DNA of 12,022 nucleotides, taken from the NCBI GenBank assembly GCA_964473355.1, contig CAYYOS010000078.1, forward strand, positions 1-12,022, written 5' to 3'. The notes under the pieces are model-generated. The model worked only from the letters and a program-made list of their open reading frames with translations. It had not been told where the DNA came from and searched no databases. The translations under genes and the position numbers were made by a program. Numbering within the stretch: position 1 is the stretch's first letter; the number at the start of each line of letters is the position of its first letter. Below are positions 1 through 7,872 of this stretch, piece by piece. The stretch comes from CAYYOS01 sp964473355 (GTDB lineage: Bacteria; Pseudomonadota; Gammaproteobacteria; Burkholderiales; REEB80).

Positions 1-1151
1 CGCCGCTACCGCCCTTGGCTGGCGCCCCAGCGGTTCCCGTTGCTGTGCCCCTAGCCGCTTCATCCTCCAGTGGAGGCGGTTTTGTGCAGGCGGACGCAGC
101 GACGAATTCACTCATCATCGCCGCGCCCGACGGCGTTTATAATTCTCTGCGCGCAGTGATTGATCAGCTCGATAGCCGGCGTGCTCAAGTTTATATTGAA
201 GCGTTAATCGCAGAAGTGTCGTCGGACAAAGCTGCGGAATTCGGTTTTCAGTTTCAGAATCTATCCGGACTTAATTCCACCAACAGAAGAGTAATTGGCG
301 GAACCAACTTTGGTGGCACCGGCACCAATATTATTGATACGGCTACCGCTATTGGCACCATCGGTGAGGGTTTAAATATCGGTGTTATCCGTGGCCGGGT
401 AACAATTCCGGGACTAGGCGAAGTGCTTAATTTGGGGGTCTTGGCACGCGCGCTGGAATCGGATGCCGACGCCAATATTTTATCTACGCCGAATTTATTG
501 ACCATGGACAATGAAGAGGCAAAAATCGTCGTCGGCCAAAACGTGCCGTTTTTAACGGGCAGTTATGCGCAAGCGACGGGGGCGGGCCTTAGTGGCGCTG
601 CGGTTAATCCCTTTCAAACCATAGAGCGGCGTGACGTTGGATTGACTTTAAAAGTGAAGCCGCAAGTCACCGAAGGTGGAACCGTTAAGCTGAAAATTTT
701 TCAAGAAGTATCCAACGTGCAATCTGATTCGACTGCGGGGTTCATTACCAAAAAGCGCTCGATTGAATCGACGGTATTGGTAGAAGATGGGCAAATCGTG
801 GTGCTCGGCGGCTTGATTCAAGACGATGTAAAAAGCGATACGGACAAAGTGCCTGTGCTTGGCGATATTCCGCTCCTGGGCCAGCTTTTTAAGTATGAAT
901 CGCGGCGGCGCACCAAAACCAATTTGATGGTATTCCTGCGTCCCTTCGTGTTGCGCGAGCCTACCGCAGCCGTAAGTTTCACCGGCGACCGCTACGACTA
1001 TATTCGCAATCAGCAATTGCGCGCTCAGCCGGCGCCGCATGTGGTTTTACCCAACATGCCGACACCGGAGCTGCCGGAATTAAAATCCCTGGAAGGATCC
1101 CGCGTGCCCGTTGTACCTCAAACCAGCGTTAAGCCGCTCACCCCACCTTGA
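1..1151 (+). CDS. gspD: Type II secretion outer-membrane secretin GspD, 3' part (5' end outside window)
   Basis: GspD forms the multimeric outer-membrane channel through which folded proteins leave the periplasm. The reading frame is open from the window edge (first full codon at 3), so the N0-N2 domains and signal peptide are missing. What remains begins in a Pro/Ala/Ser/Gly-rich stretch (about 3-85), continues as the second half of the N3 ring-building domain (VQADAATNSLIIAAP, then the LDSRRAQVYIEALIAEV helix/strand, about 84-230), then the secretin beta-barrel domain with ILSTPNLLTMDNEEA near 475-520 and the signature VPVLGDIPLLGQLF at 849-890. After the barrel (from about 940) a roughly 65-residue tail ends in a Pro-rich segment. 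This tail occupies the place of the S-domain that binds a pilotin lipoprotein in other GspDs. The stop codon overlaps the gspE start. The TTG at 15 is only an internal Leu codon. Identification is secure from the secretin signatures and the operon. Confidence 0.96.
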   Translation, partial: PLPPLAGAPAVPVAVPLAASSSSGGGFVQADAATNSLIIAAPDGVYNSLRAVIDQLDSRRAQVYIEALIAEVSSDKAAEFGFQFQNLSGLNSTNRRVIGGTNFGGTGTNIIDTATAIGTIGEGLNIGVIRGRVTIPGLGEVLNLGVLARALESDADANILSTPNLLTMDNEEAKIVVGQNVPFLTGSYAQATGAGLSGAAVNPFQTIERRDVGLTLKVKPQVTEGGTVKLKIFQEVSNVQSDSTAGFITKKRSIESTVLVEDGQIVVLGGLIQDDVKSDTDKVPVLGDIPLLGQLFKYESRRRTKTNLMVFLRPFVLREPTAAVSFTGDRYDYIRNQQLRAQPAPHVVLPNMPTPELPELKSLEGSRVPVVPQTSVKPLTPP

Positions 1152-2665
1152 ATAAACCCGCCGACAATGCGTTGATGCGGCCCGATGCCGCGCTTGCGAA
1201 ATTGTTGCCGTATCACTTCGCGAAAAGCAAAGGTGTGATCGTCGCGCACAAACACGACAATGATTTAGAGCTATGGCTGCGCGGCGAGACTACCACCAGC
1301 GGCACGCTGGCGGAAGTGCGGCGCATGTTAGGTAAACCTTTGCGGCCCGTGATTGTATCGGAAACGTATTTCGACCAAGCCTTGGCGCAGGTCTATGCGC
1401 GGGAACTGGGCGCGGCCGAGCAGCTCATCGCTGATTTGGGGGAGGGTCTCGATTTTCACGCGCTAGCTCAAGAATTGCCGGAGATCACCGACTTACTTGA
1501 GAGCGAAGACGACGCACCCATCATTCGCTTAATCAATGCGCTATTAACGCAAGCCCTGCGTGAAGACGCATCCGATATTCATATTGAAGCTTTTGAAAAT
1601 CGCTCGGTAGTGCGCTTGCGAGTGGACGGCGTCTTGCGCCCGATACTGGAGCCGCAACGGGCGCTGCACGCGGCGATGGTCTCGCGCATTAAGATTATGG
1701 CGCAATTGGATATTGCTGAAAAACGTTTACCCCAAGACGGCCGCATTACCTTACGACTGGCGGGCCGCCCGGTAGACGTGCGAGTTTCCACTTTGCCCAC
1801 TGGCCATGGCGAACGCGTGGTACTGCGCTTACTGGATAAACAAGCGGGGCGTTTGGATCTCAGCGGCTTAGGTTTAAGCGCGCCCGCGCTAGTAGAACTG
1901 GATTATCTCATCCATCAGCCGCACGGCATCGTGCTGGTGACTGGGCCCACTGGCTCTGGCAAAACCACTACGCTTTATGCCGCGCTGTCGCGGTTAAACG
2001 CCACCGGCCAAAACATGATGACCGTAGAAGATCCGATTGAATATGATTTAGATGGCGTAGCGCAAACCCAAGTTAACGCGCGCATTGAGATGACATTTGC
2101 CAGAGCCTTGCGTGCCATTTTGCGGCAGGATCCGGATATTATTATGATCGGTGAAATACGCGATTTAGAAACCGCGCAAATTGCCGTGCAAGCCAGCTTA
2201 ACCGGACACTTGGTGCTGGCAACCTTGCACACCAATGATTCGGCCGGCGCTGTCACGCGCTTAATTGACATGGGGGTCGAGCCCTTCTTAGTAGCGTCCA
2301 GTGTGTTGGGCATTTTAGCGCAGCGCTTGGTGCGTAAATTATGTCGGGAATGCCGAGTAAGCCACACCCCGGACGCCGCGGAGCTTGCCGTACTTGGTGG
2401 TGCGCCGAATCAACTTATTTACACTGCACCCGGTTGTCCTGTTTGCAGCTACACGGGCTACCGCGCCCGTACCGGCATCTATGAATTATTGAAAGTTGAC
2501 GAAAACTTACGGCGCATGATTCATGATGGCGCCGGCGAACACCAACTAAGAGAGTATGCTGCAGCGCATAACATGGTAAGCCTACGTGAAGACGGTATGC
2601 GTTGGGTAAAAGCGGGCGACACCTCCTTAGAAGAAGTGTTGCGCGTTACCAAAGAAGCGTTATAA
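1148..2665 (+). CDS. gspE: Type II secretion cytoplasmic ATPase GspE
   Basis: GspE is the hexameric cytoplasmic ATPase that drives pseudopilus assembly, docked to GspL and GspF. At 505 residues it has the family's normal length. The N-terminal T2SSE_N region covers about residues 1-125. It is followed by the N2 region with the Asp-box motif RLPQDGR (193-199), Walker A GPTGSGKTT (266-274), Walker B DPDIIMIGEIRD (328-339, catalytic Glu 336), and the His box TLHTND (359-364). A tetracysteine zinc motif has C399/C402 and C430/C433; its presence marks GspE/PilB-type proteins rather than VirB11-type or PilT ATPases. The assigned start is a TTG whose TTGA overlaps the gspD stop (1148-1151), with no clear Shine-Dalgarno, so translation probably depends on ribosomes finishing gspD. 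An in-frame ATG at 1175 (residue 10) is the alternative start. All catalytic motifs are intact. Confidence 0.96.
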   Translation: MNKPADNALMRPDAALAKLLPYHFAKSKGVIVAHKHDNDLELWLRGETTTSGTLAEVRRMLGKPLRPVIVSETYFDQALAQVYARELGAAEQLIADLGEGLDFHALAQELPEITDLLESEDDAPIIRLINALLTQALREDASDIHIEAFENRSVVRLRVDGVLRPILEPQRALHAAMVSRIKIMAQLDIAEKRLPQDGRITLRLAGRPVDVRVSTLPTGHGERVVLRLLDKQAGRLDLSGLGLSAPALVELDYLIHQPHGIVLVTGPTGSGKTTTLYAALSRLNATGQNMMTVEDPIEYDLDGVAQTQVNARIEMTFARALRAILRQDPDIIMIGEIRDLETAQIAVQASLTGHLVLATLHTNDSAGAVTRLIDMGVEPFLVASSVLGILAQRLVRKLCRECRVSHTPDAAELAVLGGAPNQLIYTAPGCPVCSYTGYRARTGIYELLKVDENLRRMIHDGAGEHQLREYAAAHNMVSLREDGMRWVKAGDTSLEEVLRVTKEAL

Positions 2666-2688
2666 AGCAATAATCCGTCTCCTCCGTT

Positions 2689-3903
2689 ATGGCTGGATAT
2701 AAATACCAAGCAATCGATACCGAAGGACGTGTGCAAACTGGTGTCCTAGAGGAAGATAGCTTACGTCAAGCGCGGCTTGCCCTAAGGGAGCGCGGCTTAA
2801 TTCCCTTAAATGTCAATTCCCTGGCGGCGACGCCTACTCAGCAATCTGTCGTTGGCGGGTTAAGACGGCGATTATCCGGTGGCGAGCTGGTGCTCATTAC
2901 CCGACAATTTGCCACCTTAGCGGAGGCAGGCTTAACCGTCGAAGAAATTTTAAACACGCTTATTGAACAAGCCGAATCAGACTACCTGCGCCATTTTTTA
3001 GCCAGCGTGCGCGGCGAAGTGCTAGCCGGGCAAACCTTGGCGCGGGCGTTTGCAAAATTTCCAAATATTTTTCCGGAATTTTATCGCACGCTGGTTGATG
3101 CAGGAGAGCGCTCCGGGCAATTGGATAAAGTCATGTTGCGCCTGGCGGATTATACCGAGGCGCGCCTGGCGCTGCGGCAAAAAGTAGGGCTGGCGTTTAT
3201 TTATCCCGGCATTGTTACGGTCGTCGCGTTAGCGGTGGTTGCTGGGCTGTTGACGTATGTGGTGCCGCAGGTGATTGGTGTGTTTGAAAACTCACAGCAA
3301 ACATTGCCATTGCTGACCCGGGGTTTGTTGGCGCTCAGCGATTTTTTAGTACGCTACGGCATCATTTTGCTGGCCGCCATTCTGCTCGCGGGGTGGCTAG
3401 GCCGGCGGCTATTACAACTACCCGCAAACCGCTTTGCGTTTCATTTGCTATTGTTGAGGCTACCCTTGGCGGGGCGCTTGCTGCGCACCGTTAATACCGC
3501 GCGGCTCTCCTCAACTTTGGCAATACTGGTAGATTCGGGCGTGCCGTTGTTGGTAGCGTTGGAAGCAAGCATAGGCGTCGTGAATAATTTGCCTATGCAG
3601 AATGCGCTGAAAGACGCGCAACGCCGGGTGCAAGAAGGCGGCAGCTTAAGCCGAGCGCTCGCCGCCTCAAAAATGTTTCCGCCTATCATGATTAATTTAA
3701 TTGCCAGCGGGGAAGCCAGCGGCCAGTTGGGTGATATGCTAGCGCGGATTGCACGACAGCAAACGCAACAATTGGAAACGCAAGTTAGTACGCTTACCGG
3801 AATTCTCGAGCCTGTGATGATTTTGATTATGGGGGTAATCGTATTAATTATTGTATTAGCGATATTGTTGCCTATTTTCGAGTTAAACCAATTAGTACGT
3901 TGA
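2689..3903 (+). CDS. gspF: Type II secretion inner-membrane platform protein GspF
   Basis: GspF is the polytopic inner-membrane core of the T2SS assembly platform and contacts GspE and GspL. It is 404 residues, the usual length. It has two T2SSF repeats (about residues 70-192 and 273-394) and three hydrophobic segments: about 168-193, 220-240 and 376-397. The first and third close the two repeats. The N-terminus MAGYKYQAIDTEG matches the family's usual start, which supports the ATG at 2689. The second repeat contains the conserved ASGEASGQLGDML region near residues 342-354. The gap from gspE is only 23 bases. The bases in front of the start are pyrimidine-rich (GTCTCCTCCGTT) with no Shine-Dalgarno. 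PilC-type proteins share the fold, but the operon settles the assignment. Confidence 0.95.
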   Translation: MAGYKYQAIDTEGRVQTGVLEEDSLRQARLALRERGLIPLNVNSLAATPTQQSVVGGLRRRLSGGELVLITRQFATLAEAGLTVEEILNTLIEQAESDYLRHFLASVRGEVLAGQTLARAFAKFPNIFPEFYRTLVDAGERSGQLDKVMLRLADYTEARLALRQKVGLAFIYPGIVTVVALAVVAGLLTYVVPQVIGVFENSQQTLPLLTRGLLALSDFLVRYGIILLAAILLAGWLGRRLLQLPANRFAFHLLLLRLPLAGRLLRTVNTARLSSTLAILVDSGVPLLVALEASIGVVNNLPMQNALKDAQRRVQEGGSLSRALAASKMFPPIMINLIASGEASGQLGDMLARIARQQTQQLETQVSTLTGILEPVMILIMGVIVLIIVLAILLPIFELNQLVR

Positions 3904-3904
3904 T

Positions 3905-3909
3905 AGGAA
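3905..3909 (+). promoter_or_regulatory. Shine-Dalgarno of gspG
   Basis: AGGAA lies 4 bases before the gspG ATG, inside the 10-base gspF-gspG gap. Most other genes of the operon rely on stop/start overlaps with weak or absent Shine-Dalgarno sequences, so this stands out as an independent ribosome entry point. Confidence 0.6.
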
Positions 3910-3913
3910 CGCC

Positions 3914-4336
3914 ATGACACAAAGATACCGCGGGTTTACTTTAATCGAAGTCATGATCGTAGTAGTCATCCTCGGCATATTGGCCGCCCTGGTGGTGCCC
4001 AAAGTAATAAATCGGCCCGACGAAGCGCGCGTTGCCGCTGCGCGTCAAGATATCGCGTCTTTAATGCAAGCGCTTAAACTCTATCGCTTGGATAATCAGA
4101 CTTATCCAACCACCGAGCAGGGTTTGCAAGCCTTAATCACTAAGCCCACGAGCTCGCCGATTCCCCCTAACTGGAAGCCCGGCGGCTATGTAGAACGTTT
4201 GGCTAAAGATCCATGGCGGCGTGATTATCAATATCTTAATCCCGGCTTGCACGGCGAAATCGACGTATACAGCTTAGGCGCGGATGGCGAGCAAGGTGGC
4301 GAAGGCGATAATGCGGATATCGGCTCCTGGCAGTAA
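3914..4336 (+). CDS. gspG: Type II secretion major pseudopilin GspG
   Basis: GspG polymerises into the pseudopilus shaft that pushes substrates through GspD. The precursor is 140 residues with a short basic leader ending in Gly7; prepilin peptidase would cut before Phe8 in RG^FTLIE, leaving N-methylated Phe +1 and the assembly-critical Glu at +5 (residue 12). The hydrophobic helix runs about 8-30. The YPTTEQGLQAL motif (about 64-74) and the DPWRRDYQYLNPG region are typical of GspG. The acidic, Gly-rich C-terminal loop (about 120-138, GADGEQGGEGDNAD) corresponds to the calcium-binding loop known to stabilise this family. It is preceded by the clearest Shine-Dalgarno of the operon (AGGAA, 3905-3909, 4 bases before ATG), in keeping with GspG being needed in the largest amount. 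It overlaps gspH at its 3' end. Confidence 0.96.
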   Translation: MTQRYRGFTLIEVMIVVVILGILAALVVPKVINRPDEARVAAARQDIASLMQALKLYRLDNQTYPTTEQGLQALITKPTSSPIPPNWKPGGYVERLAKDPWRRDYQYLNPGLHGEIDVYSLGADGEQGGEGDNADIGSWQ

Positions 4337-4817
4337 GCAAAGCTTAGGGTTTACGCTGGTAGAAATCCTGGTTGTTATCGTTGTTCTCGGTGTACTAAGC
4401 ACCTTAGTCGCGGTCAACTTTGCAGAGGACGATAGGGATAAATTGGCGCAAGAAACCACGCGGCTCGCGTTGCTGATGGAGTATGCGCGTGATGAGGCGA
4501 TCGTGCGTGGCACCGAATTGGCGTGGCAACTAAACGGCGCTGCCTATGCGTTTTCCTACCGGGATGATAACGACAAATGGATTAGCCTGGACGATGATGA
4601 CATGTTTAAAGCGCGAAAATTGGCGTCGCCGATTCAAGCAAGCGCGCTTAAAATTGATCACGCTGTGGTGGATAATGATGCGCGAATTATATTTTCTCCT
4701 TCCGGTTTAAACCATCCTTTTGAATTACAGCTCGCTTTAAAAGCAGCCCAGGCCACACTCACGCGTGACATATTGGGCCGCGTGCAAACGAGTGCTACGG
4801 CTACTTCAACCCAATGA
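4311..4817 (+). CDS. gspH: Type II secretion minor pseudopilin GspH
   Basis: GspH is a minor pseudopilin that links the tip complex to the GspG shaft. With the ATG at 4311 the product is 168 residues. Its 13-residue leader ends in Gly, with predicted cleavage LG^FTLVE and Glu at +5 (residue 18), followed by a hydrophobic helix (about 14-34) and a variable, beta-rich periplasmic domain. I prefer 4311 because GAAGG lies 5 bases upstream (4301-4305). The frame is also open from an ATG at 4284, which would give a 177-residue protein with a longer leader. Either start lies inside gspG, giving an overlap of 26 or 53 bases. The acidic patch DDNDKWISLDDDDMF (around 4564-4608) is notable but not diagnostic. 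The assignment as H rather than another minor pseudopilin rests on its position between G and I, its length and its FTLVE signature. Confidence 0.9.
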   Translation: MRISAPGSKQSLGFTLVEILVVIVVLGVLSTLVAVNFAEDDRDKLAQETTRLALLMEYARDEAIVRGTELAWQLNGAAYAFSYRDDNDKWISLDDDDMFKARKLASPIQASALKIDHAVVDNDARIIFSPSGLNHPFELQLALKAAQATLTRDILGRVQTSATATSTQ

Positions 4818-5191
4818 AAAAAATTTATCCCCGCAGCTTTGGGTTTACTTTATTGGAAGTGCTAATTGCGCTGGCAATCATTGCTATAGCCTTGATTGCA
4901 GCATCACGCGCCGGGCTCATGATGACCGACAGCGAACTGCAAATTGAGCGTCGCACGCTGGCTCACTGGGTTGCGGAGAATCGTTTAGCCGAACACATCG
5001 CCCGGCGCGATAGATTGGAAATTGGCACGCAAAACGGTAGCGCTAAAATGGGCGGCTTAGAGTTTCTTTGGAAAGAAACCACCAGCGGCTCTGCGAATGA
5101 TCAATTTCGCCGCATGGAAGTTGTGGTCACCTTGCCCAGCCAACCCGACTATGTACTCGCACGGCTAGTGGGCTATTTAGGCAAACCTTGA
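4814..5191 (+). CDS. gspI: Type II secretion minor pseudopilin GspI
   Basis: GspI is a small minor pseudopilin that nucleates the I-J-K tip complex. The precursor is 125 residues. Its basic leader MKKIYPRSFG is followed by the cleavage site G10^FTLLE (Glu +5 = residue 15) and a hydrophobic helix to about residue 32. The segment TLAHWVAENRLAE (about 54-66) is the GspI family hallmark. The ATG overlaps the gspH stop as ATGA (4814-4817), and there is no Shine-Dalgarno ahead of it, so translation is probably coupled to gspH. Confidence 0.95.
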   Translation: MKKIYPRSFGFTLLEVLIALAIIAIALIAASRAGLMMTDSELQIERRTLAHWVAENRLAEHIARRDRLEIGTQNGSAKMGGLEFLWKETTSGSANDQFRRMEVVVTLPSQPDYVLARLVGYLGKP

Positions 5192-5769
5192 AGCAGAGAG
5201 GGTTCACCTTATTAGAGTTGCTCGTTGCCATTGCAATTTTTGCGATCATGTTTGGCATGGCTTACCGCGGATTGGACGCATTGTTGGAAGCCCGGGCGCG
5301 CGTGACGAATGAAAGTAAAAAGTGGCGCGCAGTCGAGCTCTTTTTTGCGCGCATCGAGCTGGATTTACAGGCTATCGTCGCCAGGCCAATTCGAGATGTG
5401 GGCGGTCTACAGATAAACCCACTGATAATGGACAACACGCTTTCTAATATGAACTCCGCGCAGTTGGAATTTACGCGCATGGGCTTAGGGTCCGAGCATG
5501 GTAATACCCAGCGGGTAGGTTATCGTGTAAAAAACCAAAAATTGGAATTACTCATATGGCCGGTTTTAGATCGCGCCCCGCGAACCGAGCCCCAGGTGAC
5601 AGAAATTATGGCGGAGATCGGCGCCTTTGAATTGCGCGCGCTGGATGCGAACGGCGCGTGGCAGAACGAATGGCGGCCTAGCGATAGCGCCCTCTTACCC
5701 CGGGCGATTGAAGTACAATTGCAATTACCCACCCGCGAACGCGTGCAGCGGATTTTTGCCCTGCGATGA
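5188..5769 (+). CDS. gspJ: Type II secretion minor pseudopilin GspJ
   Basis: GspJ is part of the pseudopilus tip with GspI and GspK. The precursor is 193 residues with a very short leader, MKQRG, and predicted cleavage G5^FTLLE with Glu at +5 (residue 10). The hydrophobic helix is about 6-26, followed by the periplasmic domain with a WRAVELFFARIELDLQ helix, as in GspJ. The start is a TTG within a TTGA overlap with the gspI stop (5188-5191). AGG at 5178-5180 could act as a weak Shine-Dalgarno. No ATG start would keep the leader and cleavage site, so TTG is well supported. The C-terminus (IEVQLQLPTRERVQRIFAL) is typical of the family. Confidence 0.94.
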   Translation: MKQRGFTLLELLVAIAIFAIMFGMAYRGLDALLEARARVTNESKKWRAVELFFARIELDLQAIVARPIRDVGGLQINPLIMDNTLSNMNSAQLEFTRMGLGSEHGNTQRVGYRVKNQKLELLIWPVLDRAPRTEPQVTEIMAEIGAFELRALDANGAWQNEWRPSDSALLPRAIEVQLQLPTRERVQRIFALR

Positions 5770-6659
5770 AATACGCGTACAGCCGGGGCGTGGCGATTAT
5801 ATTGGCGATGTTAATTGTGGCTTTCGCCGCAACGCTGGCTTTCGCGATGACTCATCAACAACAATTGCGTGTGCGCGGCGCCGAAAATTTAAATGATTTA
5901 GCGCAAGCGCAGATATTGGCGCGAGCAGCGCTAAGCTGGGCCGAAAAAATTTTAAGGGAAGACGATAAGACTATCGATCACCTTGGGGAGGCGTGGGCGC
6001 AGACTGCGGTGCCGATTTCGGTAGAAAACGGCACGGTGTTGTTGCGAATCAGTGATGCCCAGGGCTTATTTAATTTAAACAACCTGGTCAATAATGCCCA
6101 TTTATCTGATTTTCAGCGGGTGCTGGAACGCTTGGATTTATCCCCTAACCTTGCCCAAGCCGTGTCAGACTGGGTGGACGGCAATAGTGACGTGCAATTC
6201 CCCGGCGGTGCGGAAGATCTGGATTACTTGAGTTTAGATCCGCCGTATCGCGCGGCCAATCAGCCGCTTACCGAATTAAACAATTTGCTAAGTGTTAAAG
6301 GTTTTACGCCAGATGTACTCAAAAAACTTGCCCCCGTCGCGATCGCGCTGCCTAAGCAAACCGCGCTTAACGTTAATACGGCTTCCGCGATTATGTTAAC
6401 AACCGCGTATGAAGATTTGAGTTTGGAGCAAGGCATCGCCTTTAAGCGCACCTATCAAAATAAATCGTTTGCTACCCTGGAGGAGTTTAGCAAGGCTTTG
6501 GATAGAAAAGCGCGTGCGAGAACTTCATTGGGGGTGAACAGCAATTACTTTGTCGCGCATGCGGAATCCCGGGTCGGTAAAGCTCGGGTGAAATATCAAG
6601 CGCTCATCCACAGAGAAACTGACGGCAAAGCTACCCTCTTGTGGCGGGCGCCGGAATAG
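5766..6659 (+). CDS. gspK: Type II secretion minor pseudopilin GspK
   Basis: GspK is the largest minor pseudopilin and caps the pseudopilus tip. The precursor is 297 residues. The leader MKYAYSRG is followed by G8^VAIIL and a hydrophobic helix to about residue 28. The +5 residue is Leu instead of Glu; this is the known exception of GspK, in line with its place at the tip where no preceding subunit must be met. The acidic DWVDGNSD motif (about 135-142) and the following GGAEDLDYL region match the alpha-domain/calcium-site region of the family. ALNVNTASA (about 205-213) is the conserved helix-hairpin-helix-like segment. It starts by an ATGA overlap with gspJ (5766-5769) and is followed by gspL after a single base. 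Confidence 0.95.
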   Translation: MKYAYSRGVAIILAMLIVAFAATLAFAMTHQQQLRVRGAENLNDLAQAQILARAALSWAEKILREDDKTIDHLGEAWAQTAVPISVENGTVLLRISDAQGLFNLNNLVNNAHLSDFQRVLERLDLSPNLAQAVSDWVDGNSDVQFPGGAEDLDYLSLDPPYRAANQPLTELNNLLSVKGFTPDVLKKLAPVAIALPKQTALNVNTASAIMLTTAYEDLSLEQGIAFKRTYQNKSFATLEEFSKALDRKARARTSLGVNSNYFVAHAESRVGKARVKYQALIHRETDGKATLLWRAPE

Positions 6660-6660
6660 T

Positions 6661-7872
6661 ATGCTGCAAATTTATATTCCGGAAAATTGGATAGAAGTTA
6701 AAGGCGAGACACCTTGTCCTTGGGTTAAACGGGATAATCAAGCGAACAAAATTGATGGCGGTTTGAGCCCGCTGAAGAACGTGCCGCGGGATGCCCGCGT
6801 GCAAGTGATACTGCCAGCAAGCCGCGTACTCCTGACCACGGTGACTTTGCCTGCACGCAACCGCCAGAAAATTCTGCAAGCTCTGCCTTTTGCCGTGGAA
6901 GAGTTTACAGGTTCAGAACCAGAGTCCCTGCACGTCGCCATCGGCGAACGGCTGCCGGGAGAAAAAACCGCCGTCGCGGTGGTGGACAAAACTTGGTTTC
7001 GAATGCTACTTACCTTGTTGTCCAACCAGGGCGTCACGCCAAATGAAATATTCGTGGAAACCCTGTTACCGAAAATCAACTCAGGTGAGTGGGTAGTCGT
7101 TATCGGCGCGCAAAACAGTTTCGTACGCCAGAGTACTAGCGCCGGCCTAAGCTTAGATGCGGTGGTCGAGGGCACCCCGCCTTTTGCCTTAAAGCTCGCT
7201 TTAAATGAGGCGCGAAAAAGCGCACTGTTCCCGGAAAAGCTCGTGATACGTCGTGATGGCGACGTAAAACTAGATTTAGATGTGTGGTCGCATGAATTGG
7301 GGGTTGCCTGCGTGGAGGGTGGCCTCTGGAGTTGGGCTGAGATGCCGGACTCCGCCAGCATTAATCTACTGCAGGGGGAATTCTCCTCGCGTAAAGTCAC
7401 GCGCGAATCATTGCGTCGCTTTAAACCCATTTTTATTTTAGTGGGACTCATTTTACTTTTGCAATTTGTCGCCTCGCTCGCGGATTGGATAAAACTTAGT
7501 CAGGAAAAAAAGCAACTTAATCTGCAGATGATAAAAGAATTTCGCGCGGCTTTTCCGCAGGCGCAGTCCGTCGTTGATCCGTCTTTACAAATGCAGCGTA
7601 AGCTCTCGGATTTGCGCCGCGCCCGCGGCGTCCTGAGTGAATCCGATTTCTTGCCGCTATTGGCACGCGTTGCCCCTGCGCTAAATGGCACAGCAAAAAA
7701 AGTTAGCTATACAGATGGCGTCTTAAATCTGGACGTAATGGTTGCCGATAACCAAGCCGCGCAGGCGCTCCTAAGTAAATTGCAAGCGAACGGTGTCAGT
7801 GCGAAATTGGAGGCAAGCTTGCAAAAGGGGGCGTCCACTGAAGCACGATTCAGGGTAGAGGTTAGGCGATAG
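6661..7872 (+). CDS. gspL: Type II secretion assembly protein GspL
   Basis: GspL is a bitopic inner-membrane protein that recruits the GspE ATPase to the platform. It is 403 residues, the normal size. The cytoplasmic actin-like domain (about 1-250) contains LPARNRQKILQALPFAVEE (about 63-81), a recognisable GspL signature. One transmembrane helix spans about 256-275, and the periplasmic ferredoxin-like part (about 280-403) would pair with GspM. GGAA about 5 bases before the ATG could serve as the ribosome site. The gene starts one base after the gspK stop, and its TAG stop shares a base with the gspM GTG start. Confidence 0.94.
   Translation: MLQIYIPENWIEVKGETPCPWVKRDNQANKIDGGLSPLKNVPRDARVQVILPASRVLLTTVTLPARNRQKILQALPFAVEEFTGSEPESLHVAIGERLPGEKTAVAVVDKTWFRMLLTLLSNQGVTPNEIFVETLLPKINSGEWVVVIGAQNSFVRQSTSAGLSLDAVVEGTPPFALKLALNEARKSALFPEKLVIRRDGDVKLDLDVWSHELGVACVEGGLWSWAEMPDSASINLLQGEFSSRKVTRESLRRFKPIFILVGLILLLQFVASLADWIKLSQEKKQLNLQMIKEFRAAFPQAQSVVDPSLQMQRKLSDLRRARGVLSESDFLPLLARVAPALNGTAKKVSYTDGVLNLDVMVADNQAAQALLSKLQANGVSAKLEASLQKGASTEARFRVEVRR

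Noticed and set aside
254..511. Minus-strand open frame of 85 codons within gspD, and the similar antisense frames across the window (for example 6738-7451, 237 codons)
   Set aside because: They lie antisense to strongly conserved coding genes, show no recognisable domains and have composition expected of a shadow frame.
5766..5830. GspK lacks the conserved Glu at +5 of the pseudopilin helix
   Set aside because: This is the normal state of GspK, the tip subunit, and not a defect.
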